From Alviniconcha marisindica (lineage: Eukaryota; Mollusca; Gastropoda; Provannidae): DNA of 64,000 nucleotides. The position numbers and the translations under genes were made by a program. The stretch is from the NCBI GenBank assembly GCA_018857735.1, contig JABMCL010000013.1:715001-779000 (forward strand), read 5' to 3'. Positions 1 through 10,930 of the stretch are shown in pieces (the stretch's first letter is position 1; each line of letters starts with the position of its first letter). The notes below the pieces were generated by a model. The model did no database searches and was not told the origin of the DNA. It saw only the letters and a list, made by a program, of their open reading frames with translations.

Positions 1-539
1 TTATGGAACGTGTCAGTAATGTGCTTTAAATTAAAATTCAGGTAGAAGTATATATAGATATATGAGCAACACTACATTTCGTTACGTGTCGTCATATACA
101 TGAGTTTGTTCAGAAAGTATATCACGTAAAAGCGAATGTTTTAATTTCTGGAAAACAAACGAGTGTAAAACTGGTATCACATAAGAAGTATGTAGTGTAT
201 TTATCCTGTTCATTTATAAATATACGCACAGTCATCTTCCATTGTGGATTCCCCGCCCCCCTTGATACTACGCAGTTTCGACTGTTGACAGTGTCTAAGT
301 GGCTGCATTACTCGTTGAACGCCTCGTTGTTCTTGCACTGTCTTGTAGCAACAAACACTACATCCGCACCGCCAATGGCTCGGAAAGTCCCCAAACTCGC
401 CCAGCTCTTGTGCAACAATTGTTCAATCGAAACATCGTTTTTGTAATGACACTCACATGCAGCAGTGACTGTGTACTGATAGCAGAAACCCGAATATATT
501 TGAAATGAATGTTATGCCCGCCGCAAAAACGTCATGTAT

Positions 540-544
<5 letters not shown>

Positions 545-611
<67 letters not shown>
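545..611. repeat. (GA)n microsatellite
   Basis: Pure GA dinucleotide run of 67 bp. Confidence 0.97.
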
Positions 612-615
<4 letters not shown>

Positions 616-830
616 CAACAAAAAAACTGTCGCAAGAATTTAAAAAATGTATACGCTGTTCCGGCAGAAGGGACAGAAATAAATTATGTGAATTTGTTTT
701 AATTTCGACACTGTCTCAAAGGTGCGTCTCAGAATTAACTTGCTTGAAATTCCATACCCTTGTCACAATTTTTAAAATTTCTTTTATAATGTCTCCGAAA
801 GCGCGCGAGCGTGTGTATGTGTTGGGTTTT

Positions 831-852
831 GTGTGTGTGTGCGCGCGTGCGT

Positions 853-925
<73 letters not shown>

Positions 926-1009
926 GTGTGTGTGTGTGTGTGTGTGTGGGGGTGTGTGTGTGTGGTGCGTCGTGTGTGTGTGTGGTGGTGCGTGGTGGTG
1001 TGTGTTGTG

Positions 1010-1040
<31 letters not shown>

Positions 1041-1051
1041 TGTGTGTGTGT

Positions 1052-1127
<76 letters not shown>
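831..1127. repeat. (GT)n then (GA)n compound microsatellite
   Basis: GT repeats with interruptions to about 1051, then ~72 bp of GA. The long Cys-Val and Glu-Arg ORFs here are translations of the repeat. Confidence 0.97.
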
Positions 1128-1129
<2 letters not shown>

Positions 1130-2280
1130 AATGCAGTCTCAGCTGCGTGTGAAGATTATTATAATTATAACATCATCAGTACATGGTACACTTATTCGTT
1201 ATGGTGCATATTATAGGTGGAGGTGGGGGTACCGCGAAAGCAGAAATTAATAATTAATCTCCTATGCAAGGCAGACTTGGGTTGGAAATTCCAAGTGTTG
1301 TAAACTGAGATCAGATTCAGCGACTGGCTGATTTTAGCGGAGAAAACTGTGAAATAATTATGTCAGCTACACTCCTTGTTTAATTACACTTTTTTGTCTC
1401 TCTTTAAGCTGGAGTTTTTATGGACGATAAATATGAGAAATAATTACAAGGAAGTCAGAAATGGGATCAATTGCCCAGAAATGGGCCTGGATCACTTGCT
1501 CAGAAATGGGATCACTTGCTCAACAATGAGATCACTTGTGTTTCGAGGTGGATCAGTGAGGAACACGCAGGTTGGAAATAGGCATCTATTTGTAAGGGCG
1601 AATGCGATGCTTATTGTCATCTGGAGTATGCAAATTAATAGGCATAGTTCATGGAGAGACAAACAAACAAGATCCCTGCTCTTTAATTTATTTTTTATTT
1701 TTTATAACTCCATTTTCGTAAATTATATTGTTGGACCAGAGTTATATACAAGCTTTACGAATCATCAAGGATTTTCTGACGGACTCCGGGCATCTACTTG
1801 AACCGCGTTATAGGTTTGGTTACTAGACTCAGAAAGACAGTGATCTGGATGCAGCTAAGTTATCTGTCTTCTTCTTCTTTATTTTTTATTTTTTATATAT
1901 AATTAAAAAATAAAATAAAAAAATCTGGCAAAGTTGATGTTATCAATGCTGTCGTTTGCATTTAGCTGATGACGTATGTATGTACTTAGTCACGATCATC
2001 CAGTTTCCACGGCGAGAGTCACCAAAGAAAGTTAGCATAGCCATCATTGTGGTTAGCCGAGACTAGTGCACTGCGAGGACATAAAAAAAAACGAGCATTT
2101 TTAGATAAGACAGCAGCATGGCTGACTACCACAGGCACATGAAGAAATATATACCTAAAGCTGAATGACACCACTGGTTGGTTTGTACGGATGTTCGAAA
2201 GGTATGTCATCCTGTGTAATTCCTTACGAAGCTGTTTTTGTTTTCAACGAAAATTATAATTATCCTGTGAGTCTATTCAT
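1128..2280. other. Intergenic, no gene recognised
   Basis: AT-rich sequence. A short near-direct repeat of AGAAATGGGATCA / CACTTGCTCA lies at 1458-1540 (3 copies). A 141-codon ORF at 1376-1801 overlaps it without recognisable homology. Confidence 0.5.
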
Positions 2281-2345
2281 ATTTGCCGGTAAATCAGTTA
2301 TGACTAGACAGACAGACACGTCAATGTGAACTGAGAAAAGAGACT

Positions 2346-2349
<4 letters not shown>

Positions 2350-2391
<42 letters not shown>

Positions 2392-2990
2392 CTCAAAAAA
2401 CGTTATTTTCCAAGGACTGGGGGTTTTTTTTAACCTTTTTAAAATTTGTCCCCTTTCTGGTAAATCTTTGGCCCCCGACTGACACGTCAATGGGAACTGA
2501 GAACGAGACTGAAGGGGGGGGGGGGGGGGGGGGAGGGGGGGGAGAGAGAGAAAATCGAACTTTAAAAACTTTTTTTCCCAAAGGCTGTAGTTTGGTTCTT
2601 TAGGGGGGTTTAAAAAATTTGTCCTTTCCCGCTGAATTTTAGAGAGAGAGAAGGGTAAGAGGAGAGGGAGAGAAGAGAGAGAGGGGGAGACAGAAGAAGA
2701 GAAGACCGACAGACAGACAGAAAGACAGAGCGCAGGCGGCGATACCCAAAAAAAGGGAAAAAAGGAGACAGACAGACAGACAGGCCCTTTGATTAAAACT
2801 TTTAATTTTCAAAAGGTGAAGATAGCACAAAGGGCCACTCCATTATCCTGCCGTTGTTAGACCTAACCAAGAAGAAAAGAGAGAGAGAGAGAGAGAGAGA
2901 TTTGAAAAGTTTAAATAAAACGCTGAGGCCGGGGGGGGGGGGGTGGGGTTTTGGGGGGGGGGGGGGGGGGGGGGTTGGGGGGGGGGGAAA
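2350..2990. repeat. Poly-G tracts with duplicated flanks
   Basis: G-runs at 2350-2391, 2514-2533 and 2931-2988. The segment GACACGTCAATG-GAACTGAGAA followed by poly-G occurs twice (about 2317 and 2482), with degraded sequence between. Confidence 0.85.
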
Positions 2991-3089
2991 GGCAAAAAAA
3001 AAGCCCCCCTGCCCATCCCGAACCATAAAGGTTTCCTTTATAGCCTGGCGTAGCCATGCTTGCTCCATTCAGTTCTACCCATTCTAACG

Positions 3090-4970
3090 TGTCTTCCCAG
3101 TTCATTCAACTTCATTTTCCCCATCCTCTTCACACATAAATGACGAGTGATACAGTGAACAGTGAATTATTATAATTTCAAGGCTTGTGTTTTGCCCTGA
3201 CCGTGCTTCGCGTTGACTGGGCGTTACAAATCTGGAACTGATCTTACTCAAGAGCCCAACGGCGCTACTACAACCCAACTGCCAAGTTTCCTTTCAAAAC
3301 GTTCTTCAGTAGGCTCCCCGCCGGGCAGCTCAGCCGTCCGACACTGTGGTGGCCTAGGGTTCATTCAGTCTTAGGCTATAATTATGGACTCATTTCTTGC
3401 CCTGACGTCCTCGTGACATCACTGAACGACCCCCAAACTACGCAGCAAGTCTCGTTTTTGTGTGTGTGTTTTTTCTTGTGTTTTTTTCAGCCAGTCGAGT
3501 TAGTCGGCTTGCTCTTTGCATCTGCTTATGACACGCCCCTCTACATCAAGTGGACTGTTCCTGCCCCGATGGCACAGAGGTTGGCAGGCTTTGGTGGGTG
3601 AAGAGAGTAAAAACTTCCACTCGAAATGGCAGCCAGTGGGCAGATCGCCAGCGCAGCTTGACTCGGTTTTCCGCGGGAAGTGACACACTAGACACCGCCA
3701 CTCCGCTACCACCGCCACTACCACCTCCACCCTGCCGCTCTTCCTCCAGCCGTGTGCACAGCGTGATAGCACAGCGTTCTCCACGTCACAAACAGTCAGC
3801 CGAGTGAAGTGGGGCGCAGTAAGGGGGCTAGAGCGAGAAGCTCAGCGTCTCAAATCGAAAACGGAGGGGGCTCACAGTAAACGGAAAACTGCCGCACACA
3901 TAGTAATGAGGGCACGTGACATGACGCGGCTGAGTGCAAGTCAATATTCGGTTTTAGTAAAAATCGGATGCATTCGGAGACAACTCGGCGTGATACGGTA
4001 TAGATCAGTGACCCTCAAGGCAAAACCTATTGGCATATCATTTGAGCCAAAGGCTGAGCCGGGGATAAGTCAGTGTCGGTCGTCTGATGCCGCGACGTGA
4101 AACGACTAGACTTATACTGCCGCCGAACCAGACTGAGAGAGGATAGTGACTACACTGACGTCCTCTACACTGACGTCCCCCCCCCCCCCCCCCCCCCCCA
4201 CCGCCAATGCTACATGTTGATGAGGCCCATACTGAGTAGCTCACCTCGTCGTGGTTTTTGACTACATGTCACTCCACTAAAACAGTTTTGCCTTTCGTCT
4301 TAGACATTAATAAATTATGAAACTTGCTGCCGGAAAAACAAGTTCGGTGACTGCCGCTTTATCTGCCTCGACATAACCCCACCGGCTTTCGACATTAGCG
4401 CATACCGATGCTCGATGCAGCGCGGTCTTCCGACTGAAGAGCCGGGTGATTGGGGAGCTTGGAAATTGCCGGAGAGACAGGCTCGTCTGTTCGATTCTGT
4501 ATTTTAATAAATATTGAGAAACATGCAAAATATTATCTGCTTGTATCCCCCCCCCCCCCAACCCCGCCCACACTGATTTTTAAAGTTCAGTTCAAGCAGC
4601 CGCAAGCAGTCCCAGTCTCGTCTTGCGTTCGCAGGCTTGCTCGTCTTTGTTGGCGGTATCGGTGCTGTGACAGACTGAAACAGACTATAGGAAACAGGGC
4701 GTCGACTCCTTCTGAGGGCCCTTGACTTGGAGATAGTTGATTGGCTGCAGAGCAGCCAATTTCACGCCATTCATAATGATTGACACAGTAGATCAGCTCC
4801 GATTGGCTACCGGCTGTTGTCAGATTCGGGTTACACCTCAAAAGCGCTCGACAGCGTCGCGTAGTAGAAGTGAGTGACGTGCATCCAGCACGCGAACGAG
4901 CTGTCAATGGGCGGATACATTTTTCAACGTACTCCTGTTGGGGTTCTGCTGGGGTTATACTTAATTAGTT
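3090..4970. other. Intergenic, CpG-rich, no gene recognised
   Basis: No homology is seen. A good plus-strand acceptor-like tract (TTGTGTTTTTTTCAG) ends at 3490, followed by ~35 open codons with no family match. Poly-C at 4178-4199. Confidence 0.4.
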
Positions 4971-4974
4971 GCCG

Positions 4975-5033
<59 letters not shown>
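4975..5033. repeat. (TA)n(TG)n microsatellite
   Basis: About 20 bp of TA followed by about 38 bp of TG. Confidence 0.95.
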
Positions 5034-5036
<3 letters not shown>

Positions 5037-5689
5037 TTTTTGATGCCCAGTCAACCGCATACGTCATATGTATTCCCCGATCAAGTTCTTCATTAGGTGT
5101 GCTGCTGACAACATATCCCTCACTCCAAGTGTCATGATTTTCAAGTCCCGTTCATTTTTCGTCGAGCCACTCCAGCACGGTGATTCTGGCAAAATCAGCG
5201 TATAGACTCCAGTCAGTCATTATGACTTCTGAGTGTCGGTGACGTCGGCTGTCGCTATTGATTTAGTCAAGTTAAAAACACCGTCCAATCATTAAGTAGT
5301 TGGAGTGTAACGCCCTAGCCCTCGGGAAGCGGGGAGGATTAATCACCCATAATTATACCCATCTGTTTTGCCTACACATGCTGACATAATCCCGGGTAAT
5401 ATATTATTACTGACTGGTGTCACCGTTAAATTAAATATTATGTATGTGTTAAAAATTATTTCAGTCCCATACTGTGAGTAAAGTCAGTAATACCGGATTT
5501 TGGATTTTACACCGCTGAGTTGGTTCTTGCACGGTCATTTTCATCAGTGCGGCTCTCTCTCTCTCTCGTTAAAATCCTAATTTTCTCTCTCGCTCTGATT
5601 TCGCGTTCAAATCTCACTATGGTACGCATTATCTTAACTACTCATGAAATTATGAGAAAAATCAAAACTTTCCGTCATCCTGAAAACCT

Positions 5690-5776
5690 TCCTCTTCTCA
5701 CAGTATCTCCCTCCTAATTAATATCAGTACCCAGTTTCAGCTACAGTCACTGTGTGTGTGTGTGTGTGTGTGTGTG

Positions 5777-5809
<33 letters not shown>

Positions 5810-5997
5810 CGTAGTGCGTTTTTTTTATATTTTTTTATATATATATATATTCATTTTCTATAATACTTTATGTAAATTGTTTTGGTAGGACTATGCTCTA
5901 CATGTGTATAGAATATCATATTTAGGTTAATATGTATCATGTGAGCGCTCAGGGCGTTGATGAGCGCATGATAAATGTACATTATTATTATTTCATG
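5690..5997 (+). mobile_element. Second copy of the same LINE 3' UTR, 5'-truncated
   Basis: It matches 44905-45187: CTTCTCACAGTAT, AATATCAGTACCCAGTTT, GCTACAGTCA, then a (GT)n tract, TATAGAATA, TTTAGGTTAATATGTAT, the GAGCGCTCAGGGCGTTGATG block and ATGTACATTATTATTATTT. Both copies keep the microsatellite at the same place in the 3' UTR. Confidence 0.8.
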
Positions 5998-6237
5998 GAC
6001 AAGTTCTTGGACATCGTGTGAACTGGATCACCATCAGTTTCAACGGAAATGCATCATGCCGTTTGAAATTACAGGTGACGCGTATTTCCTAATCTTTTCT
6101 TTCATTTCTAAACAGTCTGTTCTATATGCATGTATATCTTTAGGACAGTGGCGTTCTGTTGCGCCAAGCACGTGATGAGCAATAAAAGTGAAGTCCTGAA
6201 TAATTTGATACACTGTAGTAGTTGATACAGTGTAGCC

Positions 6238-6240
<3 letters not shown>

Positions 6241-6280
<40 letters not shown>

Positions 6281-6314
6281 GGGTGTGTGTGTTGGGGGGG
6301 GGGGGGGGGGGGGA
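6241..6314. repeat. (GT)n and poly-G
   Basis: GT repeat to 6271, GGGT/GT variants, then a ~22-bp G run. Confidence 0.95.
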
Positions 6315-7002
6315 ACTTTACAGTGTTTTCGCCGTTTGTGAGCAATGTGAGGAAATAATACCGATACGTTATTTCCCATGTTTGTCCAAGTTAGGTTTAG
6401 ATGTCCTTAGTTTCCGACTGACATGAAGGGGGTTTAATTACGAAAAACAGAAATTAACCCTGAAACTAGATTCTCTTGTTCAATAAAGTTGCCAAACAGT
6501 AGGCCTAACATTCGAATTTTGACGCTTAACAGTCAACTGTAGCAAATTAACGGCTAGTTTGATGCAGTTTTGTTTACACTGCATGGTCGAATGGGGTACA
6601 CAGAACTTGCGCCGAGACAGCAGCAGTTTCGCGTGGCACCAGCCATGCAACAACCAAAGAGCGTTATCAGTACACCACTTCCGTGGATATTAATAATACG
6701 CGCTATAAAATAAAATAAAAGGGGGGGGGGGGGGGGGGGGGGCGGGGAGCCACTCATTCAGAATCACATGCGACATGTGCAGAGTGAGTCTGCTCGAGAG
6801 AAAAGAATAGCGCTATATAAAAGCTATGAATAATAATCATACACTACAGTTGATTTAGTACAGACCGAGCATTTCTGTCTACACGTATACTTTTTATAGA
6901 ATTATTTCACAAAACGGACTAGCGGTGTGTTCATAGCATTCGCGAATGCCGCAGTTGACTCATGCGGTCAGAACGTTTTTTTGCCCATCATTCCTTCTTT
7001 CA

Positions 7003-7050
7003 TGTTGTTTAACGTCCACCACAGAAACCACACACGGTTTATTAGGGACG
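7003..7050 (-). mobile_element. SINE tail fragment (family A)
   Basis: GTTTAACGTCCAC, AGAAACCA and TTTATTAGGGACGG match the 3' tail of the tRNA-derived SINE family A. The rest of the element is missing. It sits just left of two near-complete copies. Confidence 0.6.
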
Positions 7051-7066
7051 GACATCCCTCATTTAA

Positions 7067-7371
7067 GTAAGCATGTGCTTAACGTCCACAGAAAGTATGA
7101 GGTTTATTAGGGACGGGGAGATGGGGGTATGGAGGTGGGGGGAGAGGGAGATTATATACCTATCGCTACACTGTCACCACCAGAATGACTTCTGCATTAA
7201 GGTGGGCAACGATGAGACATTTTAATGTTTCATAATTGTGAGGGACAAAGTCACAAGACAGTATCCACAGACCACAACTTTTGAAGACAAAGGAGAGCCG
7301 AAGCAGATTCGAACCGAGGTCCTTCTGCTTACCAGCCCAACGCCTTACCGCTAGGCCAAACCGGCTCACAT
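7067..7371 (-). mobile_element. tRNA-derived SINE family A, copy 1 of tandem pair
   Basis: Reading the minus strand from the right: GTGAGCCGGTTTGGCCTAGC carries a Pol III A box (TGGCCTAGCGG) and then GGTTCGAATC (B box). A ~200-bp body follows, ending in GTGGACGTTAAGCAC. It is flanked by ATCCCTCATTTAA at 7054-7066 and 7372-7384, a target-site duplication. Confidence 0.85.
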
Positions 7372-7384
7372 ATCCCTCATTTAA

Positions 7385-7708
7385 AGTAAGTAAACATGGT
7401 GCTTAACGTCCACAGAAACCATAAGGCTTATTTGGGACGGGGAAAAGGGGCGGAAAGGGGTATGGAGGTGGGGGGAGAGGGAGATTATATACCTATCGCT
7501 ACACTGTCACCACCAGAATGACTCCTGCATTAAGATGGGCAGCGATGAGAGCCATTTTAATGTTTCAGTAGGAAGTGGTGGACAAAGTCACAGGACAGTG
7601 TCCACAAATCACAACCTTTTGGGAAAAAAAGGACAGCCGAAGCGGTATCGAACCGAAGTCCTTTCCCTTACCAACCTAACGCCTTACCGCTTGGCCAAAC
7701 CGGCTCAC
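7385..7708 (-). mobile_element. tRNA-derived SINE family A, copy 2 of tandem pair
   Basis: Near-full-length copy in the same orientation as copy 1, with B box GGTTCGATACC and A box TGGCCAAGCGG on the minus strand. Its left flank is the second ATCCCTCATTTAA (7372-7384) and its right flank is ATCCTTCATTT (7709-7719), a diverged third copy of the same target sequence. Confidence 0.85.
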
Positions 7709-8104
7709 ATCCTTCATTTGTCGTTAATCGCTTTTATATACCACGCTGTTTTCCGGCCGACTCACTTCGCTTTTGTGGCAGCTTGCCTGAATGTAAGTTG
7801 GGCAGATCACTCATTTGAGTAATCGGCAAGAGAACAGTCATCACTGACCAGATATTACAACGCCTTTACAGTGCAGTACAGTATATATACTACCAGCTGT
7901 GCTTTAAAAACAAAAATCCTGGCAATTATCTTCAAACAGTTTATACATTTTTTTTTTTTTAACGTAGTAACTGAAAAAGATACATTGTACGTTTCCTGCT
8001 TCTGCGTGGAATACATGCATATGTGTACGCGTGGGTAGGTGTGCATGTAAAATTTAAATTTCATCTTTTTAAAAGGAAAGACACACAGAGGGAAAGAAGA
8101 AAGA

Positions 8105-8314
<210 letters not shown>

Positions 8315-8609
8315 CACGTTAGAGAGAGAGAGAGATTTGCACGTTCAAACAATTACAAATACAGAACGCAAATAGGCTTCATTGTATTCTTAGGCATTTC
8401 AGAAATAAATCGCACATGAACAATCAGATCGATCAATTTATTATGTTGGTAGGACATAAAAAGAAGGCTGAACACAAATTCTGGTGGACCCCGTTGGCTA
8501 CGTGCGGCCTTATTCACACTATCATTCTCAACAAAGTCACACGCCTGCCAACTTGACACTGACCATGTCTGAACCGTCAGCAATTAGTGAAGAATGTGCA
8601 CGTATAAAA

Positions 8610-9285
8610 TTCAGCTCTCAGCATTCATCACGCACACAAAAGCGTCCAACTCAAGCATTCATCACGTACACAAAAACGTCCAACTCAAGCGTTGATCACG
8701 TACACCAAAACGTCCAACTCAAGGATTGATCACGTACACCAAAACGTCCAACTCGAGCATTCATCACATATACAAAAACGTCCAACTCGAGCATTCATCA
8801 AGTATATAGAATGTCCAACTCGGCATTCATCACGGAAAAGAAAAAAGAAAAAAAAGGGGCCGGGGGGAGGGGGGGGGCATAAAAAAGAAGAAAAGAAAAA
8901 AAGCGTCCAATTCAGCATTCACCACGTATACAAAAACGTCCAACTCAAGCATTCACCACGTATACAAAAACGTCCAACTCAAACATTCATCACGTATGCA
9001 AAGACGTCCAACTCAAGCATTCATCACGGATAGAAACACGTGCAACTCAGCAAACATCACGTGCACAAAAACGTGCAACTCAGCACTCACCGCGTATTTA
9101 AAGATGTCCCTCTCAGCAGTCACCCCACATTCAATTTTTTTCCTCTGCATTCACCGCACGTACAAAAATGCTGCTGTTTCGGCGTTATTCATTGCACATA
9201 CGAAAAAGGTCCTTCTCAGCACTCATCGCACATTGCGAAAGTTTTTCAGCCGCATTCATTGCACATACAAGAGAAGTCATAATGA
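8610..9285. repeat. 34-bp minisatellite
   Basis: Unit GCATTCATCACGTACACAAA + AACGTCCAACTCAA, about 18 copies, increasingly degenerate to the right and interrupted by an A/G-rich insert at 8836-8902. Units are contiguous without spacers. Confidence 0.88.
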
Positions 9286-9734
9286 GCTTAAAATACATTT
9301 TGGCTACATGTAGTGATAATTATGACGACGTAGATAGTTTGCAATAATATCCTCGTTGTTTAAAACAGAATGCCCTTTTAGCGACCCTAAACGAAATGTC
9401 TAAAACGGAACCAAAAATAATGGAACAATTATGTCTTTAATAAGTTTCCTTTATGCTAGTAAAAGAATTATGTATAAGATCACACCTTCAAAGTACCGGA
9501 AGTGACTTTCAAAGTACCGGAAGTGATTTACATTCATCCGAAAAGAAATCTGCGCGATATATTCACAAAAAATACAGACACTAATGAGGTGCATATAACT
9601 GTTTACACACAATTATGTCATATGCATCTCGTTTGACAAGTAAAAATGTCCAACATTATGATCTGTTACTGAGTTATGGCTTGTAACGGAGTGTTCTGCT
9701 TGTACCACTGCGCGCTGTCCAACAACAGCACTGT

Positions 9735-10930
9735 CGTTGTTATCGGGAGTTGTTATCCGCATTGGTGTTGGGAAGTTTTGGCTGTACATGTAAGCACGTG
9801 TAAACACGCAGTCCACGTCGCCTTTTCCAGCTGTGAACACTGGGTGTTTGCTCCGTTTGTGTCCGTAAAAATTTGGCCGTTGGCTTGGCCACGTGTATTC
9901 AATCCAACACTATTTTCATTTGAGGAGTCCTGGCGTTTGTTTCGGTTTGCGGATGTGAACTTTTGGTTGTGTTTATCACCACGTACATGCCCGCATTCCA
10001 ACAGTATCGCTTCAGTTTTGCTGTTGAGAGTCCTGCTGTCAGCTTTGGAGAACGCCTGTGAAAGTTTGACAATGCGCGTGACCATTTGTAGATTAGTGCA
10101 ACACTATCGATTCGGTCATTTTGTTGCTGGGGGTCTTCTTTTGTTGGTGTCTGTGAAGGTTTGGCAGTATGTGTGACAATGTGTATGTACTACTCTTCAA
10201 GTTTTGCTACTGGGAGTCTTGTTGTCTGCTATTGTTTGTGTCTGTGAAAGTTTGGCAGTATGTGTGACCATGTGTTTGCACATCATCCAACACTATTGTT
10301 GAAGTTCTGTTGCTGGGAGTCTAGTTGTGTGTTGTTTGTGAAGGTTTGGCGGTATGTATGACCATGTGTATGCATATCATCCAACACAATTGTTCAAGTT
10401 TTGTTGCTGAAAGTCTTGTTGCCTGCTGTTCTTAGTGTCTGTGAATGTTTGGCAGTACGTATGACTATGTGTATGCATATCATCCAACACTGTTGCCCAT
10501 GTTTTGTTGCTGGGAGTCCGGATGACTGCCCTGGCTAGTATTTGTGGATGTTTCACGTTTCACGCTTGACCATGTGCATGCACGTAGTCCAACACTGTCG
10601 CTTCGGTTTAACGTTTTGTTGTAGAGCCCTGGTGTCTGCTTTAATGTTTGCTACTGGGTGGGACACCTAATGTGTCCAACACAATCCCTTTTTGCTGGGA
10701 GTCCTGGCGTCTGTTTTGATTGGTGTCTGTCACAGTTTGGCCGACTCCGTTAGGGTCAGATTTTGTCAGTGTCTGTCCAGATTTAGCACTGCGTGCGGCC
10801 ACGTGCACGCAGTCCAACACTGTTGTTTCCGTTTTGCTGCTGGGAGTCCTGGTGTCTGCAGTTCAACACTATCGCTTCTTGTTGTTGTTGGGAGTCCTGC
10901 TGTCCGCTCTGGTGAGTGTCTGTGAAGGTT
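9735..10930. repeat. Degenerate ~100-bp tandem array running into the PCGF stop codon
   Basis: Recurring plus-strand core: CCAACACTRT, GTTTTGTTGCTGGGAGTCYT, TGTCTGCT, GTGTCTGTGAARGTTTGGC. About 12 copies of the GGGAGTC core lie between 9742 and 10890. The last copy covers the final ~30 codons and stop of PCGF. Open minus-strand frames here (for example 9753-10085) are echoes of that coding end. Confidence 0.8.

Noticed and set aside
8610..9285. CRISPR-like array
   Set aside because: Units are contiguous and mutually similar along their whole length, with no unique spacers, in a eukaryotic genome.
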